Source: Bog-257 sp963846715 (lineage in GTDB: Bacteria > Acidobacteriota > Terriglobia > Terriglobales > Acidobacteriaceae). Taken from it: a stretch of DNA of 64,000 bases. The stretch spans positions 124,001 through 188,000 of the forward strand of contig CAWJXA010000001.1 of NCBI GenBank assembly GCA_963846715.1, given 5' to 3'. The translations under genes and the position numbers were made by a program. The number at the start of each line of letters is the position of its first letter. The first letter of the stretch is position 1. The notes beneath the pieces were generated by a model, which ran no database searches, was not told where the DNA came from, and worked only from the letters and a program-made list of their open reading frames with translations. This document shows, in pieces, positions 35,832 through 44,752 of this stretch.

Positions 35832-36446
35832 TTAACCCTTGCGAACCGCCCATCCCAGCATCAGAAGTCCGCTGGCAGTGATCCAGCTTCCGACGACGCG
35901 GACGGCGATGCGCGTCCACGAGGCGCGCAGTTGAACGACGAAGGCCGCAACCAGAGCTATCAGAACGAAGATCGCAAACACCAGGCCCAGAAGGATGACC
36001 ATCACCGAAAGCGATTGGCCCATCCCCGTGCCGTTCAGGTAGCCGTGGTAGAGCCCCAGTAGTGCTGCGATTCCCGTTGTCAGGCGCAACGAGACTTTCG
36101 CATCGGCTGCTACAAGGACACCCAGCAGCAAAAACCAAGCCGCACCAATAAAGGGATGTGGTGTCGCCGCCAATGCACTGATACCGGCAATGGCGCCGAG
36201 GAGCCACGCCGTTGGAAGAACGAATAAGGCGCGGCGTCCGTAGTGGGCTCCGCGCAGACCGGCGAGAAGTGCGAGCGCGAACACCGGAATGATGTCTTCC
36301 GGGCTCATCAGAAAATGCATCAAGCCGTCGTAGAACGGCCCCATTCCGGTGGAATTGAGGTGAGCTTCGGCGGGAACAGTCCACATCAACAGCAGGAAGA
36401 CGAAAAATGCGTACAGCGGCAAGCGGGATCTGTTGCCGTGGTTCAT
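35832..36446 (-). CDS. HupE/UreJ-like membrane protein (third of cluster)
   Basis: 204 residues from the ATG at 36446, whose ATGA overlaps the stop of the preceding gene. The N-terminus is a signal segment (LPLYAFFVFLLLMWTVPAEAH) followed by STGMGPFYDGLMHFLMSPEDIIPVFALALLAGLRG. Histidine-containing helices of this kind (HFLMSPED) are typical of HupE/UreJ proteins, which move nickel or cobalt. LGLYHGYLNGTGMG gives a second histidine helix. About seven helices in total. Last gene of the cluster. Confidence 0.75.
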   Translation of the reverse strand: MNHGNRSRLPLYAFFVFLLLMWTVPAEAHLNSTGMGPFYDGLMHFLMSPEDIIPVFALALLAGLRGAHYGRRALFVLPTAWLLGAIAGISALAATPHPFIGAAWFLLLGVLVAADAKVSLRLTTGIAALLGLYHGYLNGTGMGQSLSVMVILLGLVFAIFVLIALVAAFVVQLRASWTRIAVRVVGSWITASGLLMLGWAVRKG

Positions 36447-37051
36447 GCAATTGCCTTCCACATGAAGAACGCGCCCCCGGTCGCAACCAATGCTCCAGCG
36501 ACTCGCAGCGCTTTCTGTCCCCACGCCCATCGGTGCACCGTCCCTATTCCAATGCCCAATGCATGTAAACAGCCAGTCGCGATCACAAATCCTATGCTGT
36601 ACAGCAGAGCGCTTTGGCCTGCCGGCAGCTCCGTTCCATGAGCGTGTCCGTGGAAGATGGCAAAGAAGCCAACCAATGCGGCCGCGACGCCCAGCGGCGG
36701 TCGAAACTCGAACATCACCGCTGCTCCAAGCAGGATCGCCGACAAAGCAATGCCGTACTCGATTCCGGGAATCGGCACACCTATCAGCCCCAGCATGCCA
36801 CCGAACGCCATCACCATGGGGAACGCTACCGGCAAGAGCCATATCGCAGGAGACCCGAGCTGCGCGCCCCAGAGGCCAACGGCAACCATCGCCAGCACGT
36901 GATCCAGCCCGGAGATGGGATGACGGAAGCCAGTCAGGAATCCGACCGCTTCCCCTTTCTGCGGATGTGCAAATGCTGTCTGAGCGCAAAGGAACACGAG
37001 CACAAACAACGCCAACGTTCGCGGTATACGCCACTCTTGAAGCTTTTTCAT
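36443..37051 (-). CDS. hupE: HupE/UreJ-family membrane protein (second of cluster)
   Basis: 202 residues from the ATG at 37051 (MKKLQEWRIPRTL). It has a signal-like first helix ending TAFAHPQKG, then the family hallmark GFRHPISGLDHVLAMVAVGLWGAQLG. Later come FFAIFHGHAHGTELP and CLHALGIGIG. The histidine-rich helices resemble the HupE/UreJ metal-permease family (Ni2+/Co2+). It overlaps the upstream gene by four bases (37048-37051) and the downstream one by four, so translation is coupled. Which metal, or whether it still transports one, is not shown. Confidence 0.85.
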   Translation of the reverse strand: MKKLQEWRIPRTLALFVLVFLCAQTAFAHPQKGEAVGFLTGFRHPISGLDHVLAMVAVGLWGAQLGSPAIWLLPVAFPMVMAFGGMLGLIGVPIPGIEYGIALSAILLGAAVMFEFRPPLGVAAALVGFFAIFHGHAHGTELPAGQSALLYSIGFVIATGCLHALGIGIGTVHRWAWGQKALRVAGALVATGGAFFMWKAIA

Positions 37052-38061
37052 CGAGCGCCTCCGAAGAGCAGGGCTATCCGCTGCACCGTCCAGAAAGCAC
37101 CCAAAGAGCCGACCGTGTAGCCGGGAAGAGCTTGTGCCCAGCGGGGCCACCTCACTTCAAGGACCTGGAAGGAACGCTCGAGTGCCAGGATCAGTGCAAT
37201 AAAAGCGAGCTGCCCGAGCTCAACGCCGACGTTAAAGCTCACCAGAGCCAACGGCAGTTCATGGCGGGGCAAGCCCGCGCTGGTGAGAGCGCTGGCGAAT
37301 CCGAAGCCGTGCAGCAACCCGAAAGCGAACGCCACAACCCAGGGATGACGGATGGTGAAGCTTGTTTCACCCCGCCAGGAGCGCACAATTTCCGGCCCCA
37401 GAAACAAGATGCTCAACGCGATAGCGGCGTTGAGCGGCAACACGGGAACGTTGGCGTAACCCAGGGTCGCAATCGCCAGCGTGATGCTATGCGCCACGGT
37501 GAAAGCGGTGACGGTCTTCAGCAGCATCCAGCGGTCCTTCACAATCAGGAGCAGCCCCAGCACGAAGAGCATGTGATCGGCGCCGAAGAGGATATGTCGA
37601 ATGCCCTGCACGATGTAGGTGCCCACGACCCCAAGCCAGCTTTGCGACGCAGCGATCTCGACCCACGGCTGCGATGGATGCACGATGGTCGTCCACTTAC
37701 GCCCGTCGAGCATCTCGACCCGCACCAGCACGTCAGCAATCGTCAACTGCAGACCCGGAAACTCGATGCGCTGTCCCGACAGGCCTTTCGGTCCAGCGTC
37801 AATCAAGCGGCGCTCAAGCACCGAATCTGCGAGCTCTTGAACGTTAGGTTCTGTGACGTTCTTCACACTGTCAGGCAGACTTAGCGCCACAGGGAGACGC
37901 ATTCCCGCCAGCACCGGAGTTCGCCACAGGACCGTGAACTGGCCTGGTGCTATTTCCTTCAGTTCCAGGTACGCTGGGCGGGCCTCATGGGCCGACGCCA
38001 GTGCAACACTCAGCAGAACATAGGCGGCAATGCAGATAACACGCCAACGCCGGGGAATCAC
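37048..38061 (-). CDS. Long-form HupE/UreJ-family membrane protein (first of cluster)
   Basis: 337 residues from the GTG at 38061, which overlaps the parvulin stop as GTGA. After a signal peptide (VLLSVALASAHEARPAYLEL) there is a soluble outside domain of about 150 residues (FTVLWRTPVLAGMRLPVALS, VRVEMLDGRKW). Six or seven helices follow with GIRHILFGADHMLFVLGLLL, TVAHSITLAIATLG, LLHGFGFASAL and FNVGVELGQL. These match the 'HupE/UreJ protein' family with an extracytoplasmic domain. Its partners, DUF3604 lipoproteins and a parvulin, suggest a shared envelope pathway. Confidence 0.82.
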   Translation of the reverse strand: MIPRRWRVICIAAYVLLSVALASAHEARPAYLELKEIAPGQFTVLWRTPVLAGMRLPVALSLPDSVKNVTEPNVQELADSVLERRLIDAGPKGLSGQRIEFPGLQLTIADVLVRVEMLDGRKWTTIVHPSQPWVEIAASQSWLGVVGTYIVQGIRHILFGADHMLFVLGLLLIVKDRWMLLKTVTAFTVAHSITLAIATLGYANVPVLPLNAAIALSILFLGPEIVRSWRGETSFTIRHPWVVAFAFGLLHGFGFASALTSAGLPRHELPLALVSFNVGVELGQLAFIALILALERSFQVLEVRWPRWAQALPGYTVGSLGAFWTVQRIALLFGGAR

Positions 38062-39065
38062 AGAGGTGCCTCGCCGGAAGCAGCAGGTATCTGCTTTTTG
38101 ATTGGAGGTGTTATGGACGGCGCTTGTGCCGCTTCGCTGGGCGCTGCGGGGAGCATTACGGCGTACTTGGCGCGCATCTCGGCATAGGCCTTCTGCCATG
38201 CGGTGGACTTCTGGTCGCCAAGCCATGCGGTCTTCACGTCAGGCTCGATTTCTTCGAAAGCTGGAATGCGTCCCGGAATGACCGTGTCCACAAATACGAG
38301 GTGCCAGCCGTAGCCGGACTCGACCGGCCCCTGCCACGAACCTGGCTTCAGCTTTTCCAGGGCGACGGCGAATTGCGGTCCGAACTCTTTAGCGATCGCG
38401 CCGGGCGTGCGGTCACCGTAGTAGTCCTGGAACATGAACCGGTCGCCAACCGAAGCGGCGAAGCTGGAGCTTTCTGGCTGGCCGGCGACCTTGGCCAAAG
38501 CCTCAGCCGCGTCACCCTGAGCTTGCTTGCCGCGCTTGTCGGGAGAAAAATAAACGTGCCGGAAACTGTAGCGGCTGGGCAGAGCGAATTTGCTCGTGTT
38601 CTTGTCGAACCAGGCTTTAAGTTCCGACGTCGAAGGCTCATGCGCCGCGGCAACGTCCTCGGCGAGAAACTGCATTTTCTGTGCCATGCGTCGCTTCACG
38701 ATGGTGTCGTCTTTGTCGAGGCCCATGGCCAGGCCTTCACGATACAAGACCTCTTCCCTGATTTTGTCTTCTACCATGGCCTGAAACTCTGCGGGACTGG
38801 GCGGACGATGCCACTGCGATTCGAAATACGTCTCCATGACGCGAAGGTCCTCCATCGAAACGATGATCTGCTTCGAGGGCTCAGTTCCCATTCGGCCGCG
38901 ATTGATGTAAGAGTAGATTCCAAACAGCAAAGCGCCGATCAGAAGGAAGTGCAGCAGGGGCTCGCGGAACCAGCGCTTGAAGGTGCCCCCGAAGGAACGC
39001 TTCGGTTGGGACTCGAGAATATTCCCCTGTTTGTCCGGGACGATTTCTGTCGATCTTTCAATCAT
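38058..39065 (-). CDS. Membrane-anchored parvulin-type peptidyl-prolyl isomerase
   Basis: 335 residues from the ATG at 39065; in-frame TTG codons up to 39077 are also possible because AGGAG lies just before them. One N-terminal helix (FREPLLHFLLIGALLFGIYSYI) anchors it, followed by a SurA/PpiC-like chaperone part (PPSPAEFQAMVEDKIREEVLYREGLAMGL). A rotamase domain follows (RYSFRHVYFSP, FGPQFAVALEKLKPGSWQGPVESGYGWHLVFV). It would fold exported proteins on the outer face of the inner membrane. The ribosome site overlaps the stop of the upstream DUF3604 gene, and the stop overlaps the start of the HupE-like gene. Confidence 0.85.
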   Translation of the reverse strand: MIERSTEIVPDKQGNILESQPKRSFGGTFKRWFREPLLHFLLIGALLFGIYSYINRGRMGTEPSKQIIVSMEDLRVMETYFESQWHRPPSPAEFQAMVEDKIREEVLYREGLAMGLDKDDTIVKRRMAQKMQFLAEDVAAAHEPSTSELKAWFDKNTSKFALPSRYSFRHVYFSPDKRGKQAQGDAAEALAKVAGQPESSSFAASVGDRFMFQDYYGDRTPGAIAKEFGPQFAVALEKLKPGSWQGPVESGYGWHLVFVDTVIPGRIPAFEEIEPDVKTAWLGDQKSTAWQKAYAEMRAKYAVMLPAAPSEAAQAPSITPPIKKQIPAASGEAPL

Positions 39066-39080
39066 CGACAACAACAACTC

Positions 39081-40952
39081 CTAGGGTTTAGGCGGTGTGT
39101 ACCAGATGGGCGAAGTCCAGGCTCTCTGCTGCTCGAACGGGGGCACCGCAGGATTAGGCGGAAGGTTCAGCTTGACCGCCCAGTAGGTGGACCATCGTGG
39201 GGTCGGGATCTCCAGCGCGCGGGCGTAATACGTGGCATAAGCCGAAGGGTCGAACTCGGGATCCGTCCATTCACCAATCAATTCCGCAGCGCCGATATTG
39301 TTGGTATAAGTCGCCGTTTTTACGTCGACCGTATTACCCACAGTGGGCACCTTGCCGGTCTTGGGATCAGGTTTGCGGTCGCCGCTCCAGACCGCGTCGA
39401 AAATCTTTTCGTGACTATTGCCATTCTTGGTGGTGACCTTAATCACCTGGATGCGATCGAGATTTCCGCTCTGCGGGTCTTTGATTGCATGCAGCAGGAA
39501 TGTCGGTCCGCCCTTCCCTGCTGGAGCCGACAAGTCGCCTCCCATAGGAACGCCGTCGCCGTATGCCGTCTTTACCCAATCTGCGCTCTTAACCAGGTCC
39601 TTCGGATAATTCCAGCCGCCGAACATGCGCACCGTTATGCGTACGCCCGAGGTGCCAAAGGTTTCCTTACGCTTAAAGGCCGCAAAGATGGCCTCGCGCG
39701 TGTTCTCTTCGGCCCACACGCCGGTCAAACCGCCGGAGCCAATTGCGGTCGGCGGCTCGCCACTGACGGATTCGGTTGCGGTGACCACGGTGCGCGGATC
39801 GCTGTCCTGGTTGCCGTGCGAGCCGACATAGTTGCTGGGCTCGGTCGAAGACACGCCGGAATGGAAGTCGGTACCCGCCTCGATGCCATACTTGAACGGG
39901 TTGACGCCCAGCTTCTGCTGCAGTTCCTGACCTACCCCGTAAGCCTGGCGCAGATAACTGCCGGTCGCCGACTTCGCCTTGATGTTCGTACCAATCAGGT
40001 AGGTGAACATCTCAAAATTGGCGAATTCATCATTCGGCGAGAGGGCTGGGCCGGTGTCGCTCTGTCCCTTTCCCTGAATAATCTCAGCCAGAGGCTCATT
40101 GGCCATGCGCCTTTCTGCATAGTCGCGAGTCAGCGGCTTGCCGGAAAGGTCTTTGGTGTCGAACATCAGCCCATTGCTGACGTTCGCGTTGTGTGGAACC
40201 GCGATCACCTCGAGTCCCTGCTTGCGCTGCAATTCCAGATAGTCCCAGAGCTTCTCAGGATCCTGCGAATCGAAGGACGAAAACGGCATCGCAGGCCCTT
40301 TGTTGGCGAAGATCACGCAGCGATGAAGATTCTGGTTCTGCGGAGCAGACGTCCATTCGAACCCTACGAACGATGTGAACTTGCCGGGCTTGTAGTACTT
40401 ATCGGCGATAGCAGCGTATTGCTCCCATGCCTCGCGAGTCATCTTAGGGTCGGAGAATTCTGGCAGCGGCTTGTTAACCACCGTGGAGCCGATGAGTTTC
40501 TTGAAGGCCACGCCCGATACCTTAGGATCCGTGCTGGTCATCATTGTGTACCACTCGGTACCAGCGAACGGCCCCTTCGGATTGATGGTTTCGCGTGCTA
40601 CGCCCAGGTACTCGGCATGATCCGTGACAGCCAGGAAATCAAGCGGCACATTTCGCTTCACCGGCTTGCCCATATACTCCACGGTTTCACCCATCGCGTA
40701 CTTGAACGAATCCTCAGGAGTGGTCCTGGTACCGAAGGCAAAAGCATCCATGGAATAAGCGGTATGCAAATGCAGGTCGCCGAAGTAGGCATTGCGAAGC
40801 GGATTGCGAGGAGCACGTGCTTCGGCTGATTGTGGCGCAGCATTGGGGGCCGAATTGCCTGCCTTCGCGACGTTTTCTTGATTGCTGGTACAACCAGTCT
40901 GCAAAGCGAGGACAAGGAGAAGGCCCAGGACCGCACACGATACCTGTTTCAA
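39081..40952 (-). CDS. DUF3604 lipoprotein, PHP-like metal hydrolase (copy 1)
   Basis: From the TTG at 40952, with GGAGG eight bases upstream, the product has 623 residues. The signal is a lipobox type (LLLVLALQTGC), so it is a lipoprotein. The PHP-like motif set is complete: YFGDLHLHTAYSMDAF, AVTDHAEYLG, AVPHNANVSN and IEAGTDFHSG, all good metal ligands. The mid part has GLTGVWAEENTREAIFAAFKRKETFGTSG, the DUF3604 signature, and the end is RAWTSPIWYTP. A hydrolase in the envelope is likely; the substrate is not known. A longer frame to 41027 has no ribosome site. Confidence 0.9.
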   Translation of the reverse strand: MKQVSCAVLGLLLVLALQTGCTSNQENVAKAGNSAPNAAPQSAEARAPRNPLRNAYFGDLHLHTAYSMDAFAFGTRTTPEDSFKYAMGETVEYMGKPVKRNVPLDFLAVTDHAEYLGVARETINPKGPFAGTEWYTMMTSTDPKVSGVAFKKLIGSTVVNKPLPEFSDPKMTREAWEQYAAIADKYYKPGKFTSFVGFEWTSAPQNQNLHRCVIFANKGPAMPFSSFDSQDPEKLWDYLELQRKQGLEVIAVPHNANVSNGLMFDTKDLSGKPLTRDYAERRMANEPLAEIIQGKGQSDTGPALSPNDEFANFEMFTYLIGTNIKAKSATGSYLRQAYGVGQELQQKLGVNPFKYGIEAGTDFHSGVSSTEPSNYVGSHGNQDSDPRTVVTATESVSGEPPTAIGSGGLTGVWAEENTREAIFAAFKRKETFGTSGVRITVRMFGGWNYPKDLVKSADWVKTAYGDGVPMGGDLSAPAGKGGPTFLLHAIKDPQSGNLDRIQVIKVTTKNGNSHEKIFDAVWSGDRKPDPKTGKVPTVGNTVDVKTATYTNNIGAAELIGEWTDPEFDPSAYATYYARALEIPTPRWSTYWAVKLNLPPNPAVPPFEQQRAWTSPIWYTPPKP

Positions 40953-41089
40953 CAGCACTACCTCCAGACTGATATTTTTCTGTTGCGGGGTATAGGCAAT
41001 CCTATCAAAGCTGTCAATTCTGACCAATTCTCAGAAATCGGTGCGATCAATCTGCCCCGGTTTTTCAGGACTCCGGTATCGCGGTTGTT

Positions 41090-41447
41090 TCACAATGCGC
41101 TTCGCTCTTTGAATCGTCCACCGGCAAGAAGAACCACGATGATTGCATGAACCGCGACCGCCGGCCACAACAGAATCCCCGCCGTACCTCGCAGCCCGAC
41201 GACAATCAGATACAGCATGACCAGCGTGCTATAGGTCACCATCCCATAGGTCCGTTGACGATCCGAACCCGGTCAGCAAGCCACGCCCAATCCGAGCAAA
41301 GCAATACCTGCGATGCGGCTCATGATGACGCCGGCGTCGCTAATCGCCGCACCGAAGAGCAGTCGAGTCGCAATCGGCGGATAAGCGACGAGGATCACGC
41401 CCGTCGCCCCCTTCGCCCAGTGCCGTGATCATGAGAATCGTCTTCAT
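41090..41447 (-). pseudogene. Decayed small four-helix membrane protein
   Basis: Reading from the ATG at 41447 gives MKTILMITALGEG, and then a run of five C (plus strand 41407-41411) shifts the frame. In the next frame ATGVILVAYPPIATRLLFGA, IMSRIAGIALLGLGVAC, an in-frame TGA where tryptophan is expected, and GMVTYSTLVMLYLIVVGLRG continue to a stop at 41090. With one base removed and the TGA read as W it would be a complete ~118-residue protein of a known uncharacterised family. Two independent lesions make a true pseudogene more likely than a sequencing slip. Confidence 0.65.
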
Positions 41448-41576
41448 TGCACTTTCCCAAGCGGCGCCAGCCTGTACGAGCCGTCAAGCAGTGCCCGTCG
41501 AGTAAGACCGCCTTGTGAAACCCTGGAACGGCTGGGCTGGAAGCCAGCTTGCCTACTTGTCCACGACGAGTCTTGC

Positions 41577-44270
41577 TTATTTGTGGCTCTGCGCATGCTG
41601 ATCGAAGAAGGTGGCGGATCCGGCTTCCACTTTCGCCAGCGCCTCACCGCCCAGCTTTTCAATCAACTCCCGGCGGTGCTCTTCCCGTATCCCCTGGAAC
41701 TTTTTCTGCTGGTCCGCCTTCAAGAGCGGTGTGATTTTGCTATCGAGCTCATCAGCGATTTGCTTCAACTGCTCGAGTTTGTCCAAGGGTTTAAGCGCAG
41801 TGTTCTTTTTCAATTCCTTCAGTCTTGGCAGCTCCTGCTGGATGATCGGGACGATCTGCGTCCGCTGTTCCTCAGTCAGCCCTACCTCACTCGAGAACTG
41901 GTTGAGCATGGCCGTCAGTGGATTCTGGACGAACTGCGGCGAAGGGATTATCTCGTAGTTGGCATAGCCGAACTCGTTGCTGCGGGCGCCGTAGTATGTG
42001 TCACCCAATTTATAAATCGTGACCGAGTAGGGCGCCTGAGAGATATTTGTCACCAGCTTGCCCCTTTCGATCTTGTAGGGTGTGGTCACTCCCTCATAGC
42101 CATCACGTATGGGGTTGCCGATATGACTGGGGATGGTGGCGGAGGGACTGACGTGCCAGATGTTGCTATTACCTTCCGCCGTGTAGGCCACACTGAACTG
42201 CTCACCGGTCGCATTGTTGCGTACCCAGAAGGCTTTGCCCACGATCAGGGCTTTAAGCTGTGCATCACCCAATGGCTTGGCGCCCTTCTTCTGCAAGTCG
42301 TTAACGGTCGTCCCGGGCGAAGCGTTCTTGCGCGCCTCGGCGCTGGGCGTGTACCAGATGGGTGAACTCCAGGCGCGCTCCTGTCCGATGAGCGGCACCA
42401 CGTCGGGCGGCGGAACGCCGGCCTTCACGGCCTGAATGAAGGTCCATCGAGGCGTAGGAATTTCTAGCACGCGGGCGTAGTAAAACGCATGCAGGCTGGC
42501 GTCGAACTCAGGATCGGTCCAGACGGTTTTGAGTTCCGTCGAACCGACGTCGTTGGTATAGGTGGCTTTCTCCATGTCCACGGTACTCTTGATCGCCGGA
42601 ACCCTGCCGGACCACTTATCTGGCTTGCGGTCACCTGACCAAGCCACGTCGAAGATCTTTTCGAAGCTCTGCCCGTGCTTGGTCCAGCCCTTGATGATCT
42701 GGATGCGGTCGAGGTTGGCGGATGTCGGGTCCTTCACTGCCCAGACAACAAAGGTCGGCACGGTGCCCTTCCCTTGGGGCACGGTTGGCAGGTCAGCGCC
42801 CATCGGCACACCATTCGTATACGACTGATGCACCCAATCCTTGGCGCTGAAGATGTCCTTGTTATAGCCCCAACCGCCGAAGAAGCGGACCTTGATGTGA
42901 ACGCCGCTGGTACCGAAAGTTTCCTTGCGGTACATGGCATCCCAGAGGGAAGCGCGCGTGTTTTCTTCGGCCCAGACACCGGTCAGTCCGCCCGGATTCT
43001 CCAGGCGAACGTCAATCGTGCCAAACGCCATAACTCCGGCCATGCGGCGGTCAACGGTTCCGTCGATCTGAGCGTGACCGCCGTAAAAATTGTCCTGGCG
43101 GTACGGGCTGCCGGTATTGTGGGAGTCAGAGCCGCCCGCCATGCCGAATTTGTAAGGATTGTAGCCGCGCACGTCCTGCATCGTGATGCCGTCTTTCAGT
43201 GCCTGGCGGCCAAAGCTTCCTTGAATATGATCGACACGGCCAACAGTCGGTGGCGCGCCGAGCAAGCCGGTAAATAGTTCGTAGCTGGCGAACTCATCAT
43301 TGGGCGAGAGCAAGGGATGGGTCTCCGACTGTCCTTTGATCTGCTTGATCTCGACCAGGCGTTCGTTGCGGTCGCGAGCGGCTGCCCACGCCGCATCGAT
43401 GGGACGGCCGAAGCTGTCCACGTCGGTGGGATACATCCAACCGTCACTCAAGTTGGCGTTATGCGAGATGGCCAACAGTTCGTTGCCCGCCTGGCGCTGC
43501 GCGTCCATCCACTTCCACAAGTCTTCGGGGTGCCAGGAGTCCAGAGCGCTGTAGGGCATCGCCGGTACCTTCTCGCAATCGCGGAAGAAGATATTGCGGT
43601 GCAGGTTCCGGTTGTCAGGAGCGGAGGTGTACTCATAGGAACAGAATGCAGTGAATTTACCGGGATGATTGTTCTCGTCGGCAATCCTGACGTTTTCCTT
43701 CCAGATGGAGCCGGCCACCTCGGGACTCATCAGAGCTTTTACCGGAGCTCCGGCGAGCATATTCACGAGGTACGTGAACACCTTCTGAACATCGGCGTTG
43801 TTATTGGGGTCCTTGAGAATAAGAGGCTGTGCCGCAGGCAACTTACTCGTGGCCGATCCCGGAGTGTTGGCTTCTTTCGTTACCCCCACATATTCCGAGT
43901 GGTCGGTCACGCCCATAAAGTCCATCGGTGTATCGATCTTGATGTCATAACCCAACGGATGCTTAATGGTCTGGCCTTGAGCATACTTGAGAGCTTCATC
44001 GGGTCCGGTGAGGCGGTTGCCCATGAGCCACGCGTCCACCGACCAACTGGTGTGGATGTGCTCCTCACCGAAGTAGGCGTTGCGGTCGGGATTACGCTCG
44101 ACGCGTTCTTCGGCGACGGGTTGTGCAGGCCCTGTCTGGGCCGTCTGTTGCGGCGCCTCGGATTTCTTGCAAGAGGTCAGTAAACCGATCAACGCAAGCG
44201 CAAAGAACAAGGCAGTCAAAGTTGCGAACCGTGCGATTCCCTTGCAGCTCACTTCGGATCTCGTCGCCAT
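41577..44270 (-). CDS. DUF3604 lipoprotein with LTxxQ-like C-terminal extension (copy 2)
   Basis: 897 residues. Lipobox signal (ALFFALALIGLLTSC), then EEHIHTSWSVDAW, GVTDHSEYVGV, SHNANLSDGW and MAGGSDSHNTGS, the DUF3604/PHP metal set, and GLTGVWAEENTRASLWDAMYRKETFGTSG. After RAWSSPIWYTP, where copy 1 ends, this copy adds ~250 residues. These are a beta-rich domain of ~100 residues (VGKAFWVRNNATGEQFSVAY) and a helical region (VGLTEEQRTQIVPIIQQEL, PLLKADQQKKFQGIREEHRREL) of the Spy/CpxP LTxxQ type, usually a periplasmic chaperone or stress sensor. AGGAG lies six bases before the ATG. Separated from copy 1 only by the decayed membrane gene. Confidence 0.88.
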   Translation of the reverse strand: MATRSEVSCKGIARFATLTALFFALALIGLLTSCKKSEAPQQTAQTGPAQPVAEERVERNPDRNAYFGEEHIHTSWSVDAWLMGNRLTGPDEALKYAQGQTIKHPLGYDIKIDTPMDFMGVTDHSEYVGVTKEANTPGSATSKLPAAQPLILKDPNNNADVQKVFTYLVNMLAGAPVKALMSPEVAGSIWKENVRIADENNHPGKFTAFCSYEYTSAPDNRNLHRNIFFRDCEKVPAMPYSALDSWHPEDLWKWMDAQRQAGNELLAISHNANLSDGWMYPTDVDSFGRPIDAAWAAARDRNERLVEIKQIKGQSETHPLLSPNDEFASYELFTGLLGAPPTVGRVDHIQGSFGRQALKDGITMQDVRGYNPYKFGMAGGSDSHNTGSPYRQDNFYGGHAQIDGTVDRRMAGVMAFGTIDVRLENPGGLTGVWAEENTRASLWDAMYRKETFGTSGVHIKVRFFGGWGYNKDIFSAKDWVHQSYTNGVPMGADLPTVPQGKGTVPTFVVWAVKDPTSANLDRIQIIKGWTKHGQSFEKIFDVAWSGDRKPDKWSGRVPAIKSTVDMEKATYTNDVGSTELKTVWTDPEFDASLHAFYYARVLEIPTPRWTFIQAVKAGVPPPDVVPLIGQERAWSSPIWYTPSAEARKNASPGTTVNDLQKKGAKPLGDAQLKALIVGKAFWVRNNATGEQFSVAYTAEGNSNIWHVSPSATIPSHIGNPIRDGYEGVTTPYKIERGKLVTNISQAPYSVTIYKLGDTYYGARSNEFGYANYEIIPSPQFVQNPLTAMLNQFSSEVGLTEEQRTQIVPIIQQELPRLKELKKNTALKPLDKLEQLKQIADELDSKITPLLKADQQKKFQGIREEHRRELIEKLGGEALAKVEAGSATFFDQHAQSHK

Positions 44271-44752
44271 GTTTTCTCCTGAAGGTGCTCGTTATACCTG
44301 CGGTACTAATCCTATGTGGACAGTCCCGCAGGGCGCGTTAAAACTAGTCTTTATGAGCGGTTACGAAAAACTCTAGGCTCGGCGGTGTCTGTACGCAACT
44401 GACAGAAATACAAGTCTGTAACTCTAAGAAGTAGAGATAGCCCTACTTTTCGCTATCTCCGCCAGCCACCAGAAGCGCAGGTGGTGCGCGATAGCGAATG
44501 TGATCCATCAATAAACTGAAATTCTAAGTCGCAGCTATGAGGAGTCTTTGTGACCAAGATCACAGGCGTCGGCGCCGATCCACAAACCCTGACATGGGAT
44601 GGCGTGGCCTGGACGCTACAAGTGACGTGACACAGCCAAAAAGCCGCCTTCTCCACTTGAGGTAGAGGAATTAAGGGGTGTTACTGAGAAAGGTGGCGCC
44701 AAACACGCATGCCATGGCGAATCCGAATATCTCGCTCGCGAGAGATGACGCG
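44271..44752. other. Gene-free stretch upstream of the DUF3604 cluster
   Basis: No gene found on either strand. It should contain the promoter for the DUF3604/parvulin/HupE cluster. A CRP-like palindrome (44549-44564) is the only strong element. Short frames on both strands lack start signals and family motifs. Confidence 0.4.
44549..44564. promoter_or_regulatory. CRP/FNR-like binding site
   Basis: TGTGACCAAGATCACA is a perfect TGTGA-N6-TCACA palindrome, the E. coli CRP consensus core. It is about 280 bases upstream of the DUF3604 copy 2 start. The sequence is certain; the regulator is not known for this organism. Confidence 0.45.

Noticed and set aside
36447..37034. N-terminal extension of the last HupE-like gene to a 400-residue protein
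   Set aside because: The extra 196 residues are the shadow of the second HupE-like gene in another frame; the ATG at 36446 overlaps that gene's stop and has the signal segment right after it.
38124..40829. Plus-strand open frame of 901 codons opposite the parvulin and DUF3604 genes
   Set aside because: It is the antisense frame of two clearly coding genes with complete motifs; no family motif or ribosome site, and it exists because of high-GC codon bias.
40975..40995. TGTTGCGGGG as a possible second tRNA attachment site
   Set aside because: Only ten bases match the reverse complement of the tRNA end and it lies in the promoter region of a DUF3604 gene; too short to be an att site.
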